Source: JBFHDX01 sp041584475
Lineage (GTDB): Bacteria > Pseudomonadota > Alphaproteobacteria > UBA8366 > JADFVY01
Direction: 5' to 3'
NCBI GenBank assembly: GCA_041584475.1
Contig: JBFHDX010000093.1
Location: 1 to 14,842 of the forward strand
DNA length: 14,842 nt
Part shown: piece after piece, positions 7,069 through 14,842 of the stretch
How the letters are laid out: every line of letters begins with the position of its first letter
Position numbering within the stretch: the stretch's first letter is position 1
Notes under the pieces: generated by a model
What the model saw: only the letters and a program-made list of their open reading frames with translations
Databases searched by the model: none
Told to the model about the DNA's origin: nothing
Program-made: the position numbers and the translations under genes

Positions 7069-7134
7069 GCCCGCTCCCCCACCCGGCCACCCACAGCGCA
7101 CGATACCGTTGGGTGGCCGGGTGGGGGAGCGGGC
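7069..7134. repeat. Perfect 25-bp inverted repeat with 16-base spacer
   Basis: Bases 7069-7093 and 7110-7134 are perfect inverted copies, around a spacer at 7094-7109. The arms are C-rich then G-rich, beginning GCCCGCTCCCCCACCC. Transcribed from either strand this folds into a very stable hairpin. It lies 31 bp after the acyP stop and about 195 bp before the mtgA start, both minus-strand genes. It may be a dispersed palindromic repeat or a hairpin ending the pccA-acyP transcript; no T-run follows. Confidence 0.8.
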
Positions 7135-7165
7135 CGGTGCCGATTCCACGTAAGTGCATGATGTA

Positions 7166-7450
7166 TTAAACCGTCTTGCGCTGCTCGAAGCCGGGTTCGT
7201 CGGGCGGCTCGTCGTCGAACCGCCTCATGTTGCGGACGCGGGCACCCGCCGGGCCCTCGGCGCACGCCTCGACCATGTGTTCGACGGCCTCGGCGGCGCC
7301 GTGGAACAGCGCTTCGACGGTGCCCTCGCGGCGGTTGCGCACCCAGCCGTCGAGGCCACGGGAATTGGCCCACTGGGCGATCCACCAGCGGAAGCCGACG
7401 CCCTGCACGCGGCCCTCGATCACGACGCGCACCGTGATCGTATCAGGCAT
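7166..7450 (-). CDS. acyP: Acylphosphatase
   Basis: Acylphosphatase hydrolyses the carboxyl-phosphate bond of small acyl phosphates in the cytoplasm. At 94 residues it has the usual length. The signature is clear: VIEGRVQGVGFRWWIAQWA (10-28) with catalytic R21, then LDGWVRNRREGTVEALFHG (33-51) with catalytic N39. The C-terminal arginine-glutamine end is slightly extended and polar. Its ATG at 7448-7450 overlaps the 3' end of pccA by 8 bp (ATGCCTGA shared), which points to cotranscription and probably translational coupling. The physiological role of bacterial acylphosphatases is uncertain, so the link with the carboxylase is suggestive only. Confidence 0.95.
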   Translation of the reverse strand: MPDTITVRVVIEGRVQGVGFRWWIAQWANSRGLDGWVRNRREGTVEALFHGAAEAVEHMVEACAEGPAGARVRNMRRFDDEPPDEPGFEQRKTV

Positions 7451-9443
7451 CGGCCGCCTCGAACTCGAGGATGCGTTCGTCGACGGCGAGGCTCGCCCCG
7501 GCGTTGGCGTGGATCGCGGCGATGCGGCCGTCCCGCTCGGCGCGCAGGATGTTCTCCATCTTCATCGCCTCGACGACGGCGAGCTCCTGTCCGGCCTTTA
7601 CCTCGTCGCCAGGCGCCACCGAGAGGCGCACCAGCAGCCCCGGCATCGGCGACAGCAGGAACGCCGACATGTCCGGCGGCGCCTTCTCCGGCATGCGCCC
7701 GCGCAACTCCGCGCCGCGCCGCGTCATCACCGTGATGTCGGCGCGGCTGCCGGCGTGGTTGAGCCGCCAGGCGAGGCCCGAGCGCTCGATCTGGATGCAG
7801 ACCGGCCGGGCGTTCACCTCGCCGCGGAACAGCGGTTCGCCGGGCCACCAGTCGCTGTGCACGGCGTAGGTGTGCTCACCGTCGATGACGACGTCGGCGC
7901 CGTGCGCCGCCGCCTGCACGGCGAGTTCGCAGCGCGTGCCGCCGTGCGCCGCGACGAAGGCGTCGCCGACGACGCGCTCGTGCCCGGGCATCTGGCCCGA
8001 GATCTTCGCCGCGCGGTCCTCGGCGATCCGGTTCGCCGCCGCCGCCACGGCGACGAGCAGGCGCGGATCGTCGTGGATGGCGTCCTCGGCGCTGAAGCCC
8101 TGCGGATACTCCTCGTCGATGAAGCCGGTGGTCAGCCGGCCCTCGTTGAAGCGCGGATGCGCCATCAGCGCCGCGAGGAACGGGATGTTGTGCGCGATGC
8201 CGCGGATGTAGAACGCGTCGAGCGCCTCGCGCATGCGGCCGATCGCCTCGTCGCGGGTGCGGCCGCCGGTGATCAGCTTGGCGACCATCGGGTCGTAATA
8301 CATGCTGATCTCGCCGCCCTCGTAGACGCCGGTGTCGACGCGCACGTGCTCGCCCTCCTCGGGCGGGCGGTAGAAGACGAGCCGGCCGGTCGACGGCAGG
8401 AAGTTGCGGAACGGGTCCTCGGCGTAGATGCGCGTCTCGATCGCCCAGCCGTCGAGCTTTACGTCCTTCTGGGCGAAGCCCAGCTTCTCGCCGGCGGCGA
8501 CGCGGATCATCTGCTCGACGAGGTCGAGGCCGGTGACGTATTCGGTGACCGGATGCTCGACCTGCAGGCGCGTGTTCATCTCGAGGAAGTAGAAGTTGCG
8601 GTCCCGGTCGACGATGAACTCGACCGTGCCCGCCGAGCGGTAGTTCACCGCCCGGGCGAGCGCCACCGCCTGCTCGCCCATCGCCTTGCGCGTCTTGGCG
8701 TCGATGAAGGGCGACGGCGCCTCCTCGATGACCTTCTGGTGGCGGCGCTGGATCGAGCATTCGCGCTCGCCCAGATAGACCGCGTTGCCGTGACCGTCGG
8801 CGATGATCTGGATCTCGATGTGGCGCGGCTCCTCGATGAATTTCTCGATGAAGACGCGGTCGTCGGCGAAGCTCGACTTGGCCTCGCTGGCGGCGGAGCG
8901 GAAGCCGTCGCGCACCTCGGCGTCGGAGCGGGCGATGCGCATGCCCTTGCCGCCGCCACCGGCGGAGGCCTTGATCATCACCGGATAGCCGATCTTGCGC
9001 GCGATCTTCAGCGCCTCCTTATCGTCGGCGATCACGCCCATATGGCCGGGGATGGTGTTGACGCCGGCGCCGTGCGCCAGCTTCTTGGACTCGATCTTGT
9101 CGCCCATGGCGGCGATGGCCTCGATACCCGGACCGATGAAGGCGACCTTCGCCTTCTCGAGCGCCCGGGCGAAGGCGGCGTTCTCGGACAGGAAGCCATA
9201 GCCGGGATGCACGGCCTCGGCGCCGGTGGCGCTAATCGCCTCCATGATGCGATCGATCGCGAGGTAGCTCTCGGCTGAAGGGGGCGGGCCGATGCACACC
9301 GCCTGGTCGGCCATCTCGACGTGCAGCGCGCCGGCGTCGGCCTCGGAATGGACGGCGACGGTCTCGATGCCCATGCGCCGCGCGGTGCGGATCACGCGGC
9401 AGGCGATTTCGCCCCGGTTGGCGATCAGGATCCTGGAAAACAC
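7443..9443 (-). CDS. pccA: Propionyl-CoA carboxylase alpha subunit (biotin carboxylase + biotin carrier)
   Basis: The 666-residue product carries biotin carboxylase and biotin carrier domains in one chain, the layout of PccA-type subunits. ATP and bicarbonate carboxylate the enzyme's biotin, which the beta subunit then uses to make methylmalonyl-CoA. Motifs in order are RILIANRGEIACRVIRTA (4-21), the ATP-grasp glycine loop AGGGGKGM (161-168), EMNTRLQVEHPVTE (288-301) with its metal and catalytic residues, a linker domain at about 470-580, and the biotin site EAMKMENIL with Lys628. The start is a GTG at 9443, placed exactly where family members begin. Methylcrotonyl-CoA carboxylase is an alternative by architecture, but the pccB-type partner at 13154-14686 and the AMKMEN context favour propionyl-CoA. 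It overlaps acyP at its 3' end. Confidence 0.92.
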   Translation of the reverse strand: MFSRILIANRGEIACRVIRTARRMGIETVAVHSEADAGALHVEMADQAVCIGPPPSAESYLAIDRIMEAISATGAEAVHPGYGFLSENAAFARALEKAKVAFIGPGIEAIAAMGDKIESKKLAHGAGVNTIPGHMGVIADDKEALKIARKIGYPVMIKASAGGGGKGMRIARSDAEVRDGFRSAASEAKSSFADDRVFIEKFIEEPRHIEIQIIADGHGNAVYLGERECSIQRRHQKVIEEAPSPFIDAKTRKAMGEQAVALARAVNYRSAGTVEFIVDRDRNFYFLEMNTRLQVEHPVTEYVTGLDLVEQMIRVAAGEKLGFAQKDVKLDGWAIETRIYAEDPFRNFLPSTGRLVFYRPPEEGEHVRVDTGVYEGGEISMYYDPMVAKLITGGRTRDEAIGRMREALDAFYIRGIAHNIPFLAALMAHPRFNEGRLTTGFIDEEYPQGFSAEDAIHDDPRLLVAVAAAANRIAEDRAAKISGQMPGHERVVGDAFVAAHGGTRCELAVQAAAHGADVVIDGEHTYAVHSDWWPGEPLFRGEVNARPVCIQIERSGLAWRLNHAGSRADITVMTRRGAELRGRMPEKAPPDMSAFLLSPMPGLLVRLSVAPGDEVKAGQELAVVEAMKMENILRAERDGRIAAIHANAGASLAVDERILEFEAADA

Positions 9444-9539
9444 GGCCCCCGTCCCGAGCTTGTTGTTCCGGCTGCGCGGCGCGTCGCCCCGGCGCGGGAA
9501 ATCATCTTTCCGGGACGCCGAAGCGCGGCGACAGCCTCT

Positions 9540-9567
9540 GTTATACCCGGTCCGCCGGCGCGCGCAA
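9540..9567 (-). promoter_or_regulatory. Candidate promoter for pccA
   Basis: On the minus strand TTGCGC (9562-9567) and TATAAC (9540-9545) are 16 bases apart, about 95 bases before the pccA GTG. The -10 is one base from consensus and the -35 matches at three positions. Between it and the gene an imperfect hairpin (9491-9519, with GGAAA pairing TTTCC in its core) could form in the leader RNA. Pattern-based only. Confidence 0.3.
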
Positions 9568-9881
9568 TACAGCCGACGCCGGGCGCGGACCGTGCGGTGC
9601 GCCTATTCGAGGACGATGGTCGAGCGGTTGATAGGGACCGGCAACGAGGTTCCGCCAGAAGAACCGTGATTTCCGCGCACAAAACGCCCGACGAGAGTGC
9701 AGGAAAACACGGACGAGCGCATTCGTCGCCGCAGCGGGCGCTGCGGCGCGATCGTCTCGCTTCCCGTCGCCGCATGCGCCCTCGGCGTCGCCAGCGCACC
9801 GCCGATCAGGGGCCTTGATCGGCCGCCCCGGGTACCGGTCGGCAAGGGATCCGCGCGCAGCCGGCAGCGCATGTGACGATA

Positions 9882-9909
9882 TTGTTGCGGCGGCAACCCG
9901 TGCTATGGT
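9882..9909 (+). promoter_or_regulatory. Candidate extended -10 promoter of the TRAP operon, with short palindrome
   Basis: TTGTTG (9882-9887) and TATGGT (9904-9909) are 16 bases apart, and TG one base before the -10 makes an extended -10 element. A 5+4+5 inverted repeat, GTTGC (9884-9888) and GCAAC (9893-9897), overlaps the -35 and spacer and could be an operator half-site pair. Transcription would begin near 9916, leaving an 80-base leader before dctP. Confidence 0.4.
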
Positions 9910-9920
9910 CGGCGCGTCTC

Positions 9921-9977
9921 CGCGCCCGAGAGGCGCGGGATCAAGAACCTGCCGTCCGCCTGATCGGGCCGGACGGC
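9921..9977 (+). repeat. Two hairpins in the predicted dctP leader
   Basis: CGCGCC (9921-9926) pairs with GGCGCG (9932-9937) around five bases, and GCCGTCCG (9951-9958) pairs perfectly with CGGACGGC (9970-9977) around eleven bases. The second ends seven bases before the dctP ribosome site GGGAGGA (9984-9990). They may protect the message or influence initiation; no known riboswitch is recognised. Confidence 0.45.
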
Positions 9978-9997
9978 GCTTATGGGAGGAAACAGGC

Positions 9998-11008
9998 ATG
10001 ATCGACCCACGGAAATATGTCGGCGCCGCGGCGCTGGCGGCGATTACCATGACCGGCGCGATCGGTGCGGCCACTGCCGACACCGTAACGCTGAAGGCGT
10101 CGCATCAGTGGCCCGGCGGGCGGGGCGACGTCCGCGACGAGATGGTTCAGATCATCGCGCGCGAGGCGGCCGCGGCCAATGTCGGCCTCGAGATCACCGT
10201 CTATCCGGGGGCATCGCTGTTCAAACCGCGTGAGCAATGGGGTGCGATGACCAAGGGTCAGCTCGATCTGTCGGCCTTCCCGCTCGACTACGCGTCCGGC
10301 CGCCATCCGCAGTTCAGCGCCACCCTGATGCCGGGCCTCGTCAAGAATCACGACCATGCGCGTCGTCTGAACGGCTCACCCTTCATGCAGGACATCAAGA
10401 AGATCATCGACGATGCCGGCGTCGTCGTGCTGTCCGACGCCTGGCTCGCCGGCGGGTTCGCGTCCAAGAAGAACTGCATTCTCGAGCCCGACGATATCAA
10501 GGGTCAGGTGACCCGCGCGGCCGGCCCGGCGTTCGAGCAGATGCTCGCGGGCGCGGGCGCCTCGATCAGCTCGATGCCGAGCTCGGAAATCTATACGGCG
10601 ATGCAGACCGGGGTGCTCGACGCCACCAACACGAGCTCCGGGAGCTTCGTCTCCTATCGGCTTTACGAGCAGGTGAGCTGCCTGACCGCTCCGGGCGACA
10701 ACGCGCTGTGGTTCATGTACGAACCGATCCTGATGTCGAAGCGGAGCTGGGAGAAGCTCAATCCGGACCAGCAGGCCGCGCTCGCGGCAGCGGGCAAGAA
10801 GGCCGAGGACTACTTCTTCGAGGAAGCCAAGAAGCTCGATGACGAGCTCGTCGAGACCTTCAAGAAGGCGGGTGTCAAGGTCGTCACCATGAACGCCGAG
10901 CAGGCGGCGAAATGGCGCGCGATTGCCGACAAGACCTCGTACAAGAAGTTCGCCGAGGAGGTGCCCGGCGGCAAGGAGCTGATCGACAAGGCGCTCGCCG
11001 TCGAGTAG
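9998..11008 (+). CDS. dctP: TRAP transporter periplasmic solute-binding protein (DctP family)
   Basis: This is the periplasmic receptor of a tripartite ATP-independent transporter. It binds a solute, typically an organic acid, and hands it to DctQM. The product is 336 residues with a Sec signal peptide (Ala-rich core about 9-26, cut near TATA-DT at 27/28). Family features are the first strand VTLKASHQWPGG (30-41), YPGASLFKPREQWGAMTKGQLDLSAFP (69-95), the hinge-strand QVTRAAG (170-176) whose R173 matches the carboxylate-binding arginine position, SSEIYTAMQTGVLDATNTS (196-214) and the C-terminal LNPDQQAALAAAGKKAEDY helix. C160 and C228 are unusual and might form a disulfide. The ATG at 9998 is chosen for the strong GGGAGGA seven bases upstream and the signal peptide that follows. 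Substrate unknown. Confidence 0.95.
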   Translation: MIDPRKYVGAAALAAITMTGAIGAATADTVTLKASHQWPGGRGDVRDEMVQIIAREAAAANVGLEITVYPGASLFKPREQWGAMTKGQLDLSAFPLDYASGRHPQFSATLMPGLVKNHDHARRLNGSPFMQDIKKIIDDAGVVVLSDAWLAGGFASKKNCILEPDDIKGQVTRAAGPAFEQMLAGAGASISSMPSSEIYTAMQTGVLDATNTSSGSFVSYRLYEQVSCLTAPGDNALWFMYEPILMSKRSWEKLNPDQQAALAAAGKKAEDYFFEEAKKLDDELVETFKKAGVKVVTMNAEQAAKWRAIADKTSYKKFAEEVPGGKELIDKALAVE

Positions 11009-11022
11009 CGCAGCGACACGAC

Positions 11023-11049
11023 CGGCCGCCGGCCCGCCGCCGGCGGCCG
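11023..11049 (+). repeat. Perfect 11-bp hairpin between dctP and dctQ
   Basis: CGGCCGCCGGC (11023-11033) and GCCGGCGGCCG (11039-11049) are perfect inverted copies around CCGCC, starting 15 bases after the dctP stop. Hairpins in this position in binding-protein operons commonly stabilise the upstream message or cause partial termination, so that the receptor is made in excess of the membrane subunits. That role is inferred here. No T-run follows, which favours stabilisation over full termination. Confidence 0.6.
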
Positions 11050-11073
11050 CTCCCTGTTGGCACTGCCGATCGC

Positions 11074-11592
11074 ATGGATACCTTCATAAATGGCGTCAGG
11101 CGACTGTCGCAGGCCTGCGGCATCGTCGCCGCGCTGCTGCTCGCGGCGGCCGTCGTCGTCGTCTGCGAAATGGTGGTGATACGGTATTTCCTGCGGGCCT
11201 CGACCATCTGGCAGACCGAGTTCGTGACCTATTCGCTGATCGCTGCCACGTTCATCGGCAGCCCCTATGTCGCCCTGATCCGCGGCCATGTGAACGTCGA
11301 GCTGCTGCCCGTCTATCTCGGCGGGGGGATGCGGCTCGCGTTGGCCCTGTTCGCGGCGATCTCCGCGCTGCTGCTGGCGATCGTGCTGGGGTGGACCGGC
11401 TATGAGCTGCTCGTCGAGGCCTGGGTCGGCCGCTGGCGCACCGAGACGGTTTGGGCGCTGCCGCTCTGGATACCCTATCTGCCGCTGCCCGTAGGCATGG
11501 CCCTGATGGCGCTGCAGTACGTCGCCGATATCATCTGCCTCGCCACGGGACGCGCGCAACCGTTCGGACTTTCGGAGGAAGCGGGTCGATGA
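11074..11592 (+). CDS. dctQ: TRAP transporter small membrane subunit (DctQ family)
   Basis: DctQ is the small integral membrane subunit that pairs with DctM. The 172-residue product has four predicted membrane helices, at about 15-35, 52-70, 88-108 and 130-155. The conserved core is visible: RYFLRASTIWQTEFVTYSLI (37-56), then the FIGSPYVALIRGHVNVELLP segment (60-79). The ATG at 11074 gives a typical N-terminus; it follows the intergenic hairpin and has no good ribosome site. Its TGA overlaps the ATG of dctM by four bases (ATGA at 11589-11592), so the two are translationally coupled. Confidence 0.93.
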   Translation: MDTFINGVRRLSQACGIVAALLLAAAVVVVCEMVVIRYFLRASTIWQTEFVTYSLIAATFIGSPYVALIRGHVNVELLPVYLGGGMRLALALFAAISALLLAIVLGWTGYELLVEAWVGRWRTETVWALPLWIPYLPLPVGMALMALQYVADIICLATGRAQPFGLSEEAGR

Positions 11593-12905
11593 GCGCGCTC
11601 GCGATCGGCGGTGTCGTCGCCATCGTCACGATCGCATTTCTGGCGACGGGCGTTCCGGTCGCCTTCGGCCTCGCCCTGGTGTCGATCGGCTTCCTGCTCT
11701 ATTTCGAGGGCACCGGCAGCCTGTCGATCCTGGCCGAGACCTTCTTCGGCAGCCTGAACGACTTCACCCTCGTGTCGATCCCGATGTTCATCCTCATGGG
11801 CGCCGCGGTCGCAAGCTCGCCCGCCGGCAAGGATCTCTATGCGGCGCTCGATCGCTGGCTGCACCGGGTGCCGGGCGGCCTGATCATCTCGAACCTCGGC
11901 GCCTGCGCGGTGTTCGCCGCGCTCAGCGGCTCGTCGCCGGCGACCTGCGCGGCGATCGGCAAGATGGGGATCCCGGAAATGCGCCAGCGCGGTTATCCCG
12001 CGAGCCTGGCGACCGGGGCGATCGCCGCCGGCGGGACGCTGGGCATCCTGATTCCGCCGAGCATCACGATGATCGTCTACGGGGTCGCGACCGAGACCTC
12101 GATCGGGCGGCTGTTCATCGCCGGACTGATGCCCGGGCTGATGCTGACCGCGTTGTTCATGGCATGGTCGCTGTATATCGCGTGGCGCAGGGGCTACAGC
12201 CTGCGCGACATGGCCGCCAGCTACACGCTGCGCGACAAGCTCGAGATCCTGCCCAAGGTCCTGCCGTTCCTGAGCATCATCGCCGGCATCCTCTACGTGC
12301 TCTACGGCGGCCTCGCGACCCCGTCCGAGGCCGCCGGCGTCGGCGCGCTGTTCTGCATCGTGCTGGTCGCGGTCATCTACCGCATCCGCGACCTGCCGAC
12401 GATGGCGCGAATCCTGAGGGACAGCATGCGCGAGAGCGTGATGATCCTGATGATCATCGCCGCCTCGGCGCTGTTCAGCTACATGCTCTCCAGCCTGTTC
12501 GTGACCCAGTCGGTGGCGGAATGGATTGCCGGGCTCGACGTCAATCGCTGGATCGTCATGGCGATGATCAACCTATTCCTGCTGGTCGCCGGGTTCTTCC
12601 TGCCGCCGGTGGCGGTGATCCTGATGACCGCGCCGATCCTGCTGCCGATCGTCGAGCATGCCGGCTTCGACGCCTACTGGTTCGCGGTGGTGTTCACGAT
12701 AAACATGGAGATCGGCCTCATCACCCCGCCGGTGGGGCTCAACCTCTATGTCATAAACGGCATCTCGCCCGACGTGAGCCTGCCGACTATCCTGCGCGGC
12801 GCGCTGCCCTTCATGCTGTGCATGGTGCTGGGCATCGTGCTGTTGTGCGTGTTTCCCGGTATCGCCACCTGGCTGCCCGACCTGCTGATGGGACCGGGCA
12901 TATGA
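11589..12905 (+). CDS. dctM: TRAP transporter large permease subunit (DctM family)
   Basis: DctM is the ion-coupled channel subunit of the TRAP system in the inner membrane. The 438-residue product is almost entirely hydrophobic helices. Hallmarks are TGVPVAFGLALVSIGF (20-35), VFAALSGSSPATCAAIGKMGIPEM (108-131), GGTLGILIPPS (148-158) for the first re-entrant hairpin, ATPSEAAGVGAL (243-254), and NMEIGLITPPVGLNLYV (372-388) for the second. These repeats include the sodium-site regions of the family. The ATG at 11589 lies in an ATGA overlap with dctQ and has GGAGGA nine bases upstream. The gene is complete, so the transporter has all its parts. Confidence 0.95.
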   Translation: MSALAIGGVVAIVTIAFLATGVPVAFGLALVSIGFLLYFEGTGSLSILAETFFGSLNDFTLVSIPMFILMGAAVASSPAGKDLYAALDRWLHRVPGGLIISNLGACAVFAALSGSSPATCAAIGKMGIPEMRQRGYPASLATGAIAAGGTLGILIPPSITMIVYGVATETSIGRLFIAGLMPGLMLTALFMAWSLYIAWRRGYSLRDMAASYTLRDKLEILPKVLPFLSIIAGILYVLYGGLATPSEAAGVGALFCIVLVAVIYRIRDLPTMARILRDSMRESVMILMIIAASALFSYMLSSLFVTQSVAEWIAGLDVNRWIVMAMINLFLLVAGFFLPPVAVILMTAPILLPIVEHAGFDAYWFAVVFTINMEIGLITPPVGLNLYVINGISPDVSLPTILRGALPFMLCMVLGIVLLCVFPGIATWLPDLLMGPGI

Positions 12906-12906
12906 G

Positions 12907-12927
12907 CCCCGTGCGAACGCACCGGGG
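12907..12927. terminator. Hairpin filling the gap between convergent dctM and 2TM genes
   Basis: CCCCGTGC (12907-12914) pairs with GCACCGGGG (12919-12927), leaving one unpaired C. The hairpin exactly fills the 22-base space between the dctM stop and the 2TM gene stop (12928-12930, minus strand). A shared terminator for both transcripts is the simplest reading. There is no T-run on either side, so the efficiency is uncertain. Confidence 0.45.
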
Positions 12928-13146
12928 TCAGCGCCGAAGCCCGTCGAACAGGCCCATCGCGTAGGCCGCGTGCAGCGCCAGCGGCGCCCCCCAGCCGACC
13001 AGCGGCAGCAGGAACCACGGATACTCCGAGGTCAGCAGGTTGGCGACGACGAACAGCATCATCGCCAGCACGTAGGCGATCAGGTGATAGAGGAAGCCGT
13101 CGAGCCGGCGGCGGGCGCGCCGCGCCGCCTCGTCGTCGCCGGTCAC
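12928..13146 (-). CDS. Small 2TM-domain membrane protein
   Basis: The product is 72 residues and matches the 2TM domain pattern (PF13239-like): a basic N-terminal helix (AARRARRRLDGF, 7-18), a first membrane helix at about 19-38 containing H21, a short loop with PW at 43-44, and a second helix at about 46-65 with GWGAPLALHA, whose W52 and H59 are typical of the family. Its function is unknown; the domain is often seen fused to histidine kinases or as a free-standing small protein. The start is a GTG at 13146, just seven bases after the pccB stop, with GAGG upstream, so it is almost certainly cotranscribed with pccB. No catalytic role in the carboxylase is implied. Confidence 0.85.
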   Translation of the reverse strand: MTGDDEAARRARRRLDGFLYHLIAYVLAMMLFVVANLLTSEYPWFLLPLVGWGAPLALHAAYAMGLFDGLRR

Positions 13147-13153
13147 GCCCGCC

Positions 13154-14686
<1,533 letters not shown>

Positions 14687-14800
14687 GGCCTGCCCCGCTG
14701 TCTGTCGCGCGTCCCCGCTGCCGTAACCGAATAGCATCTGGCGCCTCGGGGGGCCAGTGGCCGCATGTTGCGAAGACGCTTTACAGCGACCCCGCTCGGC

Positions 14801-14830
14801 CTTATATTTAACCACCTGGTTAACTATCAA
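14801..14830 (-). promoter_or_regulatory. Strong candidate pccB promoter with an operator-like palindrome in its spacer
   Basis: On the minus strand TTGATA (14825-14830) and TATAAG (14801-14806) are 18 bases apart; each differs from the sigma-70 consensus at one position. The spacer is almost filled by TTAACCA-GG-TGGTTAA (14808-14823), a palindrome with perfect 7-base arms. A repressor bound there would block RNA polymerase. Transcription would start near 14794, giving a leader of about 108 bases before the pccB ATG. The regulator is not in the window. Confidence 0.65.
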
Positions 14831-14842
14831 TCCGAACAGCTC

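Larger units (their letters stand above)
9444..9997. other. 554-bp divergent intergenic region between pccA and dctP
   Basis: This region separates the minus-strand pccA from the plus-strand TRAP operon and must hold promoters for both; the two best candidates are listed separately. The middle, about 9600-9870, holds no open frame that looks real and no clear repeat that I can support. Several long open frames crossing it are arginine- and proline-rich shadows typical of high-GC DNA. Confidence 0.6.

Noticed and set aside
6874..7149. N-terminal extension of mtgA by 92 codons
   Set aside because: It would translate the 25-bp inverted repeat and give Pro, Arg and Ser-rich sequence ahead of the membrane anchor. 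The 6873 start gives the normal MtgA length.
7176..9278. 700-codon plus-strand open frame
   Set aside because: It is antisense to pccA and acyP, with low-complexity Arg, Asp, Ala and Val composition and no motif.
9649..9665. GGTTC...GAACC 5-bp inverted repeat in the pccA-dctP gap
   Set aside because: The arms are too short and too far from either candidate promoter to separate from chance.
9815..9997. N-terminal extension of dctP
   Set aside because: The signal peptide starts at 9998 directly after a strong GGGAGGA; the extension would bury it and contains the leader hairpins.
14687..14830. N-terminal extension of pccB
   Set aside because: It would translate the promoter and palindrome. 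PccB proteins begin at the MQDIIRELERRR-type segment.

Overview
This 14.8 kb window is high-GC bacterial chromosome, densely coded on both strands. It most likely comes from an alphaproteobacterium. The clues are the GC-rich codon use, a PAS_5-type domain protein (a family common in that class), and a propionyl-CoA carboxylase neighbourhood with an acylphosphatase and a small 2TM protein. The genus cannot be named from sequence alone. I see no phage, insertion sequence, CRISPR array, tRNA or rRNA.

Layout, left to right. A 3' fragment of lipB (1-459, +) enters from outside. A PAS_5 protein with a second, SpoIIAA/STAS-like C-terminal domain follows (818-1729, +), then a small predicted secreted protein (2078-2383, +). 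Four minus-strand genes come next: an exported cyclase-family hydrolase (2513-3517), a DUF4261-like protein (3839-4774), an agmatinase/arginase-family ureohydrolase (4952-5917) and the monofunctional transglycosylase mtgA (6151-6873). Palindromic repeats flank mtgA, including a perfect 25-bp inverted repeat at 7069-7134.

The right half is dominated by propionyl-CoA carboxylase. The biotin-carrying alpha subunit pccA (7443-9443, -) overlaps the acylphosphatase acyP (7166-7450, -) by 8 bp. The carboxyltransferase beta subunit pccB (13154-14686, -) lies about 3.7 kb away, followed 7 bp later by a 72-residue 2TM protein. Between the two halves sits a complete plus-strand TRAP transporter operon, dctP-dctQ-dctM (9998-12905). 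The enzyme would carboxylate propionyl-CoA to methylmalonyl-CoA. The TRAP system imports an unidentified organic acid-like solute using an ion gradient.

The clearest regulatory structure is at the right edge. A near-consensus sigma-70-type promoter for pccB carries a 7+2+7 palindrome filling its -35/-10 spacer, which looks like a repressor operator. The TRAP operon has a candidate extended -10 promoter, two hairpins in the dctP leader, and a perfect 11-bp hairpin between dctP and dctQ. Most genes are familiar. I did not find a convincing new multi-gene system; the items worth following up are the regulatory palindromes, the PAS plus STAS-like fusion, and the TRAP operon splitting the pcc genes.
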